A program made the position numbers and the translations under genes. Below the pieces are notes generated by a model that worked only from the letters and a program-made list of their open reading frames with translations, was not told the origin of the DNA and searched no databases. Positions 37,628-48,960 of a DNA stretch of 64,000 nt are shown here, in pieces (position 1 is the stretch's first letter; each line of letters starts with the position of its first letter). Origin of the DNA: Vanilla planifolia (taxonomy: Eukaryota > Streptophyta > Magnoliopsida > Asparagales > Orchidaceae); the NCBI GenBank assembly GCA_023846275.1, contig JAIUJO010000083.1:1761774-1825773 (forward strand). Reading direction: 5' to 3'.

Positions 37628-38969
37628 CCTCATATTCTCATGTTGATTCCTAAGCAAGCTAGCTTGATCCGTTAATCTAATAATAATCTCCACTAATGCA
37701 TTTTTCTCCTTCTGCAACTTTGATATAATATCACCATTCTTGATAGCATCAGCCTGTAGCTAAAGGTTATATTATTGCAAGCTGTTGTTGTACTCTTGTA
37801 GTAGTTTGTTTATCCCTTGAATAATTTTTATCAATGTAGTAACAAAATACAAAATATATCAAAACACCAAAATATATAAATATTTCTTTCAATTAAGTTC
37901 AATAATGCATGTTCCTCTACCTTACGGTTAAGATGATTTATTTCTTATGTAGCTTTCTCAAGATCTTCCATAAGACAATAACGTAAATTTTTAGAAACAA
38001 CCCTTGCTTCAGCTTCTTTCTCCTGAGCTTTAATGGCAACCTGATATGTTTCATAAGTATTATCGTTATATATAAGTCAATAAAGAAACTATATTAAATT
38101 TTTAGAAGGCACCAATTTGTTGGACTCCTCCCTCTTAAGATTCTTCTCCAAGGACACCTTCATTGTCTGGTTTTCCTCAATCAGCGAAGTAAACTCTTCT
38201 ATTTTGGATTTCATTTGGGATTCTGAAAAGAAATGAAATTTTCCAAAGTTCAATAGTAAAAAAGAGTTCATCATCGTTTGAAAATGTAAATTGAAAACAT
38301 TCACCAATTTCAGAATGCTTGCTCTTTTCTGACTCCAACAAACAATTGAGCTCATCCTGTATCGCAAGATAAAAATCTTCCATATCAATGTACCAACTAA
38401 TACAGGACTTTAGCCTCTTGATGTAGTTTCTCATATCATTCATCCTTCCTTGCAAAAAAAATATAATAATTAGAATAAACACCATTACTCAAGAAAAAAA
38501 AGAGACAGATTGTTATTGTAACATAAAGATTAGGAAGCCCAGTTGCTTGGACATCTGCTTTGCTTCTGTGCTTTGATTTCTCAGACAGTAACTTCGCTAC
38601 ATCCTCCCTTGAGTTAAACATACCCTCGGCACCATCACAATCTCCATTAGAGCTGGCAGTATCGGGAACACCTTGATTATCCCCAGATCATGTATTCATA
38701 CTCGATAGAGGTAGGCGACAAGACGCGGAGTTTGCCTTTCCTACAATATTCTCGCCTCCAATATTCTGCCGCCTATTTAACTGTGATTCGTCCAAGTTCT
38801 TGCTCTTCTGCGAATCAATCTGCACATAAGAATTCCAAGCCAAGGAGAACACTAGCCATAGAATGGATTGAGACTGAATGTAGCAAGAAGTAAACCTTAC
38901 ATTTGAGCAGCTTCGAGAAACATTATACCCAACGGTCAACAGGGGTTTGTTCTGGTTCCTCGTGTGCAT
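37628..38969 (-). pseudogene. KIN14: KIN-14 N-terminal tail and stalk exons
   Basis: Six exon remnants read in family order: RNQNKPLL start, the NLDESQLNRRQNIGGEN linker, FNSREDVAKLLSEKSKHRSK, MNDMRNYIKRLKSCISWY (family 'MTDIIKKLKVCVRWYQ'), the coiled coil KIEEFTSLIEENQTMKVSLE, and LLQEYNNSLQ (family 'RLQEYNTSLQQYN'). Most keep recognisable AG/GT borders. Stops lie in the second (38690-38688) and fifth (37947-37945) exons and two more in the sixth, next to LLQEYNNSLQ. The 107-codon plus-strand frame upstream at 38947 is in the 5' flank and is not supported as a gene. Confidence 0.85.
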
Positions 38970-39270
38970 CATCAACGAGAGAAAAACGATCCAATGGAGC
39001 TATTTATGCATAGGGCTGAAGTGGAACCCTGATGAGGTGCAGCTACTGGATGAGGAACAGAAGACAGAAAGCATCGGACAAACAAATTACAATCCAAAGA
39101 AGAAGAAAAAACCTTTTCTTTATCTTTCCAAGGAATTTTTTGGTTTCAAGAATGACAATACTCTTGCTCTTCCATTTTTGTACAAGAGCGAAGGGGTGAG
39201 CTTCAGGATTTGTAATTTATTGGAACGAGCATGCCAGAGATTTCGAAATGACCCAAATATGCCCTATTAA

Positions 39271-39780
39271 TCATTGCTTGACGAACAAAGCAGCTATATG
39301 TATTTTCTTTCAAATAAATATTATTCAGCAAAAAAACAAACAAAAATAACATTTAAAAACCCAACTAAACGAAAAAATGATTGCTTTAATTTTTTTAGCT
39401 TAAATTTGAAAAGGAGAGATTAAAAGATAAAGCTTTGAAAAAAGAATATTAAAAAAGAGTTTTATATAAATAAATAAATAATAGATAAATATATATATCT
39501 ATTTTTAAAAATTAGAGATTGATAAAAATAGAAACAATATTTAAAATTGTTTTTTAAGTCGAGATAAATTTTATCTTTAACTTAATGTTTATTTTTAATA
39601 TGATATTAGGATTTTGTCATATTATTTTGGAGTAAATTTTTAACTAATTAATATCTAGGATAATAAATATGTAAAAAAGCATTAATTAATATTTGAATCA
39701 AGATGAATTGTGAAATCATGGTCTACTTCATCGACCATACTTGTCTATGATAGTGATGGTCTATTCATCATTTCTCTTTT
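39271..39780. other. AT-rich intergenic DNA upstream of the kinesin remnant
   Basis: A/T-rich sequence with A-runs and TAAATAAATAAATA words at about 39467. No feature was recognised. Confidence 0.5.
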
Positions 39781-40374
39781 TCCATTGTTCTCTTTGTGAT
39801 AGAATGAAAAGTTACACTACACTTTAGCCTAATTTAGTAGAAAAATCATCATTATATGAGATGTCATTTATTGTAGTATTTCTATTACACCCATATGTTT
39901 GATAAGTCAAGCATAAATGTTTATATCTCATATGGGCTTGCTTTAAGTGAAATTATTAATATTCAATTAAGTCAAGCCATGAACTTTAAATGTCTAAAAT
40001 AGTGGTCTTCAAGGCTCTTCGAGTCATGGCAAGCTTCAAGGAAATTGTAGACATGCACTAAAATTTTTATACTTCAATTTGTCTTTATTTTTCTTAAATC
40101 GTCCAAATTTTGAGATGATGTGGCACACTAGTAGTACTAATATTTGAAAATGTTATAAACTTAATAATTGTTGAATTTTCATTTTTGGGTTTTGTATTAT
40201 TGATAAAAAAGTATAGACATTGGTATTTGATTTTTTTAAATTATTTAGAAATTATTTTTCACGAATTTCTTTTCATAGTCATTTAGAAAACTTGTAACAC
40301 TATTATAAAATAAAACTATTTTGGTACACTTATATTAAAAATTTTGGCACAAAAATTCTCACAAAACACTATCA

Positions 40375-41805
40375 AACAATGTTAGTCTCAGGATTTTTCA
40401 GTGCAGCAATGGGCAGGTCAACCTGACCCGACCACTGCCCCGTCCAGGAGTTTAGGAAATTTTTAAAAAAAGTATAATGAAATAAAAAATGTTAGATTGA
40501 CCCAGAACGGGCGAGCGTAGCCAGAAGGCAAAGGAAGAAGGCCGCCGGGAACACTGAATAAAACATGACGAAATTAATCCACATGGAAAGCTGAATGGAA
40601 CAGTGTTAAATAAGGTCAATCAGGACCAAGAGTCTTGAGTAAGGAAGAGGAGAGCCAACCCCAAACGGCTCGAGTGCCATACGAACCGAATTCCTTATAG
40701 AGCGCAATGGTGAAATTAGTTGGACAATGTGGGACTAATGTCCCAATCCGATTGTTAATGATGGTGCATGGGCAAGCGCAATCCAACGGCTGTGATTAAT
40801 CAAGGTAAAATACAAGAAGTACAGGAGAATCGAACCTGTGTAGATCTGCGTGCATCAAGAGGCATAAGCAATGCAGTAAACATTTTAATTCAATTAATTT
40901 CTGGACACATTATACTAACACATAGAAGACAACCTACACTTGATCCAATGGCCCAGATCAAGGCTGCCTAGATCCAACGGCCAGGATTGATCTCGAACGG
41001 TAAAATCAGGATGCAATCGGAAACATCCATTTCAGGCTCCAAATCTTACGATGACTGCTTTGTATTCGTTACCCAAACGGCTAGTTCATTTTAGAGCCAT
41101 TTGGAGTGGACTTAGAGCTTAAAATGCACTATACAAATAAAGAAGGATGAAGAACTCCTTGTAGTCACAATTGCTAAGTTTTCAAAGCTTTCAAATCACA
41201 ACTTTGAGCAATTTCAAGTGCATATGGCGCTTCCAAATCAACAAAGTTAAAGTTGTAAGAAGAAACCTAAAATTAGAGGTTTTTGCTTCATCTATTTTCA
41301 ATTTCTATTACTCCCTCTTTTCAATTTTCTTTGAAATTTTTGTTGTATTGAGTATGCCTCATGCTTCTTTATATTGTTTAAGTTTATAATTTGTTGCCAA
41401 TTTTTGTATTTGTTTCTTTTGGGTAACGGCATCCCGGCAATTATTCAAAAGCCCTGGGTTTGAGTTGAGCTCGGAAAAAAACTCAAGTAGGTTCGAGATT
41501 AGCCGTAGGTAAAATCCCAAATAGGTTTGAGGTGAGCTGTATGAAAAACCTCGCTTGCAATTTTGTGAATTTTTGTGGCTTTTTCCCAACACCGGTTGGG
41601 GGTGGATGTAGGCTTGATTTTGAGTCGGATCACCTTTAAAATATTTTGTGTGCTGTTTTACTTCTATTTCTCATTCTTGCTTAAAAGATTTAAGTTTTAA
41701 ACTAAACAAAAAATTAAAAAAAAATCTCAAAACTTTATTTACCACAATTCACCCCCCCTCCCCCCTTTTGTGGGTTTACTGTAAGCACAAAGAACTTCAA
41801 TTTCT
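40375..41805 (+). mobile_element. Copia-like LTR, copy A (solo LTR or fragment)
   Basis: The 5' part is GC-richer, with a 'ggatttttcagtgcagc' start-like phrase, GTCCAGG and AATCCAACGGC / CCAACGGCCAG words. The 3' part shares the U5-like landmarks described for the left edge of the window, ending in the C-run CAATTCACCCCCCCTCCCCC. This organisation fits a long plant copia LTR of the SIRE/Maximus kind. No gag-pol follows. The exact LTR ends and target duplication cannot be fixed by eye. It is a fossil without coding capacity. Confidence 0.55.
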
Positions 41806-42789
41806 TAGTCTACAGGCACATCTATGTTTTGCATGAGGATAATCTAAAAATAATTAAGTGACTAATGAACATATTTTGGCAAATATATGTGAGCACACAA
41901 TAATAATAAATTTTACTTAAATCCTACATAATGATATATGTTTTAATTTTTTTTATTTAGAGTTTTAGAACTTAGGAATAAAAATAATAATAAAAAAGAA
42001 TACTTACAAATGACTCATATCTAATAGATTTCTATAACATATATGATTAGATAATAGCTAATATTAACTAATCTCAGTTTACTTAAATTCTAATATAATA
42101 GAAAACAAAACTTTTTAATTCTTTATTGCAATGTTTAAAACTTACTTTCATAATAAAATCTCATATTTTGAAGTTTTAATTTGGACAATTTGCCATCAAA
42201 ATCATTTTATGTCTATTATTTCCTAAATCGACCAAATTATTCATTTACTCCACCTAAATAAACTAAACTTCATCAAAATGAAAATTATACTATATTCTAC
42301 TACACCCTTGTGTTTGATGAGTCAAACATAAATGTTTATATGTAATATGGCCTTAGTTTAAGTGAAATTATTAATATTCAATTAAGTCAAGTCATGAACT
42401 TTAAATGTCTGAAAATAGTGGTTTTTAAGGCTCTTAGAGTCATGGCAAGCTTCAAGGAATTTGAAGACATGCACTAAAATTTTTACTCGAATTTCTCTTT
42501 ATTTTTCTTAAATTTGATATATCAAAATTTTGAGATGATGTAGCACATTAGTAATATTAATATTTAAAAATGTTTTAAGTTTAATAATTATTTAATTTTT
42601 ATTTTTGGGCCAAGCATTATTAATGAAAAGTATAGACATTGGTATTTTATTTTTAAAACTTATTTAAGAATTATTTTTCATGAATTTCTTTTTATAGTCA
42701 TTTAGGACACTTATAACACTATCATAAAATAAAATTATTTTGGTACACTTATATTCAAAATTTTGTCACAAAAATTCCCACAAAACACT

Positions 42790-43610
42790 ATAAAACCACT
42801 TTAGTTTTGGGATTTTTCATTGTAGCATTGGGCGTGTCGACCCAAACTAACCGTTGGCCTGTCCAGGCTTTAGGGATTAAAAAAATAAAATAAAAATTAT
42901 TCCATTGACTAGAAGGGGCAAGTGAAGCCCGAAGGTGAAGGACTAAGACCACAAGGAAAGCTGAACAGAACAATGCATAATCAGTCTGAAGGGAAATTGA
43001 ATGGAACAACGCGACCTCTATTCAACCAGGACCAAGTAATTATACCTTGGTCGAGGTAGGGGCTAGCCAACCCCAAACAACTGGGGAGATAAGTGAGCTG
43101 GAATCCTTATACACATCAATGGCAACGTATTTTCTGCGATATGGGACTAAATTCCCATCCAATCATCAAAGAACGCGGAAGGACAGGCGCGATCCAACAG
43201 CTTATGTTAATCATGGTGAAATGATTATATTAAACAGCAGAATGACAAGCAAGGGAAACAAACTTGAGTAGATTTGCGAGACCATTAGAAACCACCTTAG
43301 CAAACATTGGAATACGAATAATTTTTGGACACCATATCCTAACACATGTAGGAGAAACCTACGCTAGATCAAATGGCCCAGAACAAGGCTGCCAAAATCC
43401 AACGGCCAAGATTGATCTCGAACAGTAAAATTGAAATTCATTCAGAAACATCCATTTCAGGATCGAAATTGAATGGTGACTACTATGTGTCTATTACCAA
43501 AAAGCTAGTTCATTTTAGAGTAATTGGGAGTAGATTTAGAGCTCAAATTTGAGCTTATAAATAGGGAAAGATGAAATCCAAGAGGTTATAATTGCTGATG
43601 TTAATCAAGA
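42790..43610 (+). mobile_element. Copia-like LTR, copy B (5' part only)
   Basis: It matches the first 800 bases or so of copy A in order (GTCCAGG, ACCAGGACCAAG, CCAACCCCAAAC, GATTGATCTCGAAC, AAACATCCATTTCAG), with numerous small differences. The U5-like 3' part present in copy A is missing. It arose with the 2.41-kb duplication. It is old and non-coding. Confidence 0.55.
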
Positions 43611-46090
43611 CCTATCAAAATTCTATAATTCCTCAAATCAAATAATATTTTTTAAACCTATTTCTTCAATTTAAAAACAAATTAAGTGCTATATGTTATA
43701 CTTTGAGATGTCAATAGTACATCAGAAGGATTTTGTTTTCTTAACTAGATTCCATTCATATAAAGTTAAGTTAATGTAACATCCTAACTTTTAATATCAG
43801 TTCAACTTTTTAAAAATATTTCAGATTATACTTGAAATATTGTTTTAACAATATGAATTTTATTTTAATAAGTGTTTTAGAAAGATATATTATTTAAAAT
43901 ATCAAAAAAATTAAAAAAATCAAAATAAAAAAAGAAATGAAGAGTTGAATAAGTAACTTATATTAAATTTTGTCTAAAATCATTTGGAGTCCATTTGATA
44001 TGAAAAATGCATAGATTATCAACATAGAGATCCCATCCATTTTTCTAATGATGTTATTAAACTTATTCTTGTAATTATTTTTATACTTTTAAAATTTTTT
44101 ATTAAAATAGTTATTGAAATTATTATGAAAATTTTCCCAGCTAATATGACAATGCTTAAATGAATATTTTGTCATGCCGAACATGTCACGTCATATTAAA
44201 AAATATGCAAGAAATAAAATACCAGAACAATATAAAGTATATAACATAACAACTACATCCAAATGTTAAAGTTGCGAAAATATTGATTTATAATTTAATC
44301 TAGTTTAGATGTTAAAGGCTACTAATTTATACTTTCATCAACCACTAAGCATATGTACAAGAAAATTCATAGTCACCTAACTTGAAATTTAATGTTGTCA
44401 CCTTCCTTCCCATGTTGGCTCCACATGCCAAATTACCCAACTTGTAAAAGCCCCAATTTTTGGGATTCACAAACATTTGCCGACATAGTTTGTGTAAAGT
44501 CTCACAAAATAGAAAGCAATTTTTTTTAATTCTTTATTCCAATGTTTAAAACTTACTTTCACAAAAAAATCTCATATTTTGAAGTTTTAATTTAGACCGT
44601 TTGCCATCAAAATCATTTTGTCTATGATTTTCTAAATCGACAAAATAATCCATTTACTCCACTTAAATACACTAAACTTCAACAAAATGAAGATTATACT
44701 ATACTCAACATTTCTTTAAAGTTTCTTAACATATTTATAGCCACTAGTGGCTATTTCACGAGTATTTGAACACTAATTAATTTTAGAATAAATTGGTTTT
44801 TTAGAAATGGTAAAATACTATATTTTAATCAAAATTTTTAAAAAAAATCTTGTTTTCTTAAATCTTTTCAAACAAATGATATCCAAATTTTTTTAACAAA
44901 TTGTAAAACTCAGAAAACTATAATACCCATAATTTCTTCTAATTTTTTTAATATTGTTTAATATTTAAAAAATTTTCATAAAAAAGAATTTCTTTTCTAT
45001 AAAATGTATCATTTTTTATTTTTTTAAGATAATCATTTATTTTAATACTTTTCTCACAAAAATATTTAAAGTAATATTTTTCTATAATTTTAATCTTTTG
45101 TTTTCTGACCAATCTAAACCCAAATTTTATGATATTACAATAATGAATTCTCAAAAATTTGATATTCCTTATTTAATATTCTTTTTCTTTTTTCGTAGGA
45201 CTCGTATCCCATCTTATAAAAATTTATAATGTTTTATAAAGTAGTAATAAATCACTAAAAGTTATAAACTTTAAAAAAAATATTTTTTAATATAGTTTTT
45301 GACTTTTAATGAGAATAATGTATCTCCTTTCTCTTTAATCTCTATTTCACCATCTAATAAATGCACTTAATTAATTAATATTGTAGATAATGAGATTAAT
45401 CATAATAAAAATTTATTAAATAATACACATACTATTTAAATGTCATATTATTATAATTAATTCCATAATTTGAGTCCTAATAGATCCATCATATTAAAGT
45501 CTACTTGTTTGATTGAATCACCTACAACCTTTTAGATCATTTGATGTAATTCATTTAATTGTTCAATGCATATTTAATGGATGATAGATTTTTCCAACTT
45601 CTCTATTTGTCTTGTGTTAACTCCTCATATGTCGAAGTCATACTATTCAATCCGGATGTAAGATCATTAAATGCTCATTGAAAGATTATTGGATTGTCTA
45701 TCGAGCTTTCATTAAAGACTTAGAACACAAACGTTGAAAAATAATTAGATTGTTTGATATTTTTCATTAGATCTTTCACTCTTTTGTTGGTTTATTTGAT
45801 GGTCACATTGAATATATAATGAACACTTTGTTTATTCCTTGTATTTTCTTTAAATCATCAAATTCCCTTCTACAATTATGATTTCATGCACATAAGGCAT
45901 AGTTCTCTTTACAAATCTTTCATACATGAATCCAAGCAGGAAGAAAGGAATCATTTTTAGCATGCATGAAAATACTTAAACTTTCAGCTTAGATCTTAGC
46001 TAGATCTCTTTAAAATCAATTGTAAATCATGGGGAAAACTTACCTTGTTTCTTTTAATTAGATTTTTCCCATAGTGATCCTTTAGTTCTT
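43611..46090. other. Unassigned AT-rich DNA
   Basis: Apart from the third partial unit of the 2.41-kb duplication (44505-44715), no gene, repeat pair or element was recognised. The 68-codon frame at 44948 is lysine/isoleucine-rich, as expected by chance here. Confidence 0.45.
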
Positions 46091-46093
46091 TTT

Positions 46094-47945
46094 CTATTTT
46101 CTCTACAACTAATTTGGAGTTATGACAAAAGCTTATACAATCTCTCTTTTTAATAACAAAGTGCATATGGAATAGTCTTTTTTATTAACATAAAATTTCC
46201 TTCTAAATAAGTTTAAATTATTTAGTTTGTGTATGCCATATTTGAAACTTGAGAAATTTATTGATGAATAAGCTTTTTGAAAAGCATGCAATGATTGTAA
46301 CGATATAATACAAAATTTGAGTATATTATCATGAAAGTTTCAATTTGAGAAAGAGAAATCTGTATGTATACGGTTTATATTTTTCAAAAATTATTTATAA
46401 TTTGTATAAATATTTAAAATTAAAAAAATATAAAAATACAACAAATTTAGATTAAATAATAAAATAATCCACTTATTAAATAATAGGATGTGCTCTGTTA
46501 TCTTCAGCATTTTGGCAAAGTTCAGTAGTGGATAAATTAAGCATGAAGAGAAAGAGCTTAGGGAGAGTGTTAAAGGAGATTTGGCTTGAGATCTTGTAGG
46601 AATTCAAAGTAAACATAGAGAAAAAGAAAAAAAGCAAAATGAAGAAACAAAATTTTTTAGCTCACTTTACTGGAATCACATCTTAAGGTAAGTTTCTAAT
46701 TTAGTTCATCTTCATAAATCATATATTTGTTTTTTAGGGTGTTTTGGAAGTGGATCTTGTGTGATTTTGGTGGATTTATGTTTGAGTTTGATTTTTTTCG
46801 TTGTTATGATTCAACCAAACAATCAACCAAATCATTTGGTACAATCTATAAAACATGACCAGTGATGGGGCGTTGGCTTTGTGTAAATGGTTCAGTTAGT
46901 TGATCATTGTTCTAGTGCACTAAATTAACCAAACAAATACGATTGATTTAGGAAAGACATAAAAACAATTGCCTTATTTAATCTTTTCTTTGACAAGTGA
47001 TCGTTAACATCATACAAGTATGATGAGCTGATCAGATGAATATGATGGGTTTAGATGAAGGTTTAATAGAGATTTCCCATATAATCGATAATTTGGCCTA
47101 TGTATGCCATGGATCATACGATGATATATAGAGATCACACCGTATGATATGAAGCTAAAAATGTTAAAGTATACAATCTTGTTTAAAGATTGTTTGAAAT
47201 AGTTTTTGTAAGTGCTTTTTTATAAAAAGTGGCAGTGACGACAAAATATAAAATGAATTGTATAAAAAAATAACAAGAGAAGATAAAGGAAAAGGAGTGT
47301 CCATGGAAGCGATATCTCAAAACCATTAGATAAATTAACTAATCAATTATGGTATAAGAGAGTTGCTTTATTAAACTCCAATCTATCTTTATGCAATGAC
47401 ATCATAATATGAGCATTAGCATAGCATGTTATAATTTGCATATGTTTTAATATTAAAATAGTCCTTTATATATAAATGTATACAAAAAGATTATTTATTT
47501 AAAAAATTAAGTAAATATTTATTAAAGCATAAGTGTTGTAAATTCAGTCGATGTAATATGACTAGATTAAAGCAACACAAAAATCACATACAAAGCAACA
47601 AAGATTTACATAGAAATATATCGAAATCAATTAAAAAATTAAAAGAATAATATAAATTATATGTGAAAGTTGTATTCCAAGGCACTAAGATAAATGAGTA
47701 TAATATCCTGAATCATCAAATTAGGTATGAATCAAAATGTTTTTGAGAGCATGCCAAACACTTAGAAAATAATATTTAAAATTATAAAAAATAATATTTA
47801 AATAGTTAACGCTCATGAAGATGAGTACAACCACATTTGTTTCTTATCGATCCCTTTGTTTCAAATTATAGTAAATTACCAACATAAATAATCACAAATA
47901 ATAATGAAGTATTTTTCTAATATTAAGTAAATATACAATAAAGCT
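46094..47945 (-). repeat. Long direct repeat, copy 1 (possible 3' LTR of the gypsy element)
   Basis: It matches 51049-52906 over about 1.86 kb in the same orientation, near nine in ten by eye (for example ATGAAGAGAAAGAGCTTA, GGAAGTGGATCTTGTGTGAT, AGTATGATGAGCTGATCAG). With its partner it flanks the gypsy gag-pol fossil, as LTRs would. Clear TG...CA ends and a target duplication were not found, so a segmental duplication is the alternative. Confidence 0.65.
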
Positions 47946-48960
47946 AAAAACATCAAATTGAATCATGAATATAACCAAATCAAAATTATATAAAAATCAC
48001 ATGAGAAGAGATTTAGAGTTACATAATAACCAAACAAAATTGATGAAAAATATTAGAAGAAAATGAGATAAATGGTACAAGAAAGTTACTCTCCAAAATA
48101 ATAAAGAGATTGAATGTAATATTCTTGATCATGAAACCACGCAGTAATAAAAATGACTTATAAGGTTTTTCAATAAAAAAAATAAAAATTTTAAAATATA
48201 AAAAATTATTTTCTAAATAGATCGAGTAGGTAAAGCATTTAGATGAGACATCACTCGGAATTACTTTAAATTAACATAATAAATAAACATTAATACTAAT
48301 AAATTATTATTTTAATGTTAATAAATATATATTAAAGAAGAAATTTGATAAATTGATGCAACATAATATCATCAAATTGAAGCAAAAATGTGAACAAATC
48401 AGATAAATATTTCAAGTAGTTAAATTCTAAGTTACTAAAGAGATAAAAAAATACTCAAACTTCAAATTAGGTGAGAATAAAATGACTAATATTTTAGGTC
48501 AAAACCTAAAAAATATTAAAAATTATTAAAATAACACTGTAATAGAATAAAGTACATGATGAGTCGAAAAATATTGTTTCTTCATGATTGGATCTCGTTT
48601 GGAATTATAGTGAATTATAAGAAACAAAATAATAAATTATTGCTATAATACTAACTATATATATATATTAAAGATGTAATAAAATAAATTAAGACAATAT
48701 AATCATGCCAAATTGAAACCTTGTCAAGGTTATAAAAGAGGTGATTTAATGTCAAATATTTATATAACTAAATTTGATGAGAAAAATTTGAAGAAATGAG
48801 GTAAATTACCTGAGAAAGAAAAAAATTCCAATATTTTAAGGAGATAAATATTTCAAAATATGAAAAATAATTATTTGTTTAGTGAGAGCTTATCCATATT
48901 AGTCCAAGAACTATTGTTTCATTTGAACTTACTATGGAATTATAGCAAAACATGATATCT
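47560..48960. repeat. Degenerate tandem array, unit about 330-400 bp, four units
   Basis: The landmark '(g)aattatag(t)aaatt' recurs near 47861, 48258 (as GAATTACTTTAAATTA), 48600 and 48931. Each time it is preceded by a GATGAG/TCATTT-like stretch and, in three units, a CAAATTGAA word and a 'gataaat' word. The units are strongly diverged and full of A/T. The first unit is also the tail of the 1.86-kb direct repeat. Confidence 0.5.

Larger units (their letters stand above)
25506..38969 (-). pseudogene. KIN14: Minus-end-directed kinesin of ATK1/ATK5 type (KIN-14), decayed
   Basis: Kinesin-14s of this group organise spindle poles and walk to microtubule minus ends; the order is N-terminal tail, coiled-coil stalk, then C-terminal motor. 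Minus-strand exons: 38969-38901 (MHTRNQNKPLL), 38819 to about 38550, 38448-38305 (MNDMRNYIKRLKSCISWY), 38222 to about 38100, 38040-37921, about 37835-37628, 34713-34572 ([18 protein letters not shown]), 34433-34332 ([14 protein letters not shown]), 27137-26976 (P-loop GQSGYGKT), 26895-26690 (IYNEKIHDLL, DLTIVDVCSIKEI), 26305 to about 26229 (NEQSSRSH), 26140-26037 ([11 protein letters not shown]) and about 25690-25506 ([24 protein letters not shown]). Stops lie at 38690-38688, 37947-37945 and 27062-27060, among others. The middle stalk exons and the [10 protein letters not shown] exon are not found. Introns are retained, so this is a decayed DNA copy. A gypsy fossil sits in the intron between 34332 and 27137. 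Confidence 0.88.
39840..44715 (+). repeat. Tandem duplication, period about 2.41 kb
   Basis: Segment 39840-41160 is repeated at 42280-43600, and 42095-42290 is repeated at 44505-44715, all in the same orientation with an offset of 2.41-2.42 kb. Shared words include ATTAATATTCAATTAAGTCA, GAGTCATGGCAAGCTTCAAG and AAACATCCATTTCAG. Identity is near nine in ten in the best parts and lower elsewhere. The second unit lacks the counterpart of 41160-42090 and has unrelated DNA (about 43600-44500) in its place. The duplication includes sequence on both sides of the LTR-like part, so it is not just the two LTRs of one element. Confidence 0.75.

Noticed and set aside
38947-39270. A 107-codon plus-strand open frame
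   Set aside because: It begins antisense to kinesin exon 1 and runs into its 5' flank. Its lysine run and lack of any homology suggest chance in a GC-raised promoter region.
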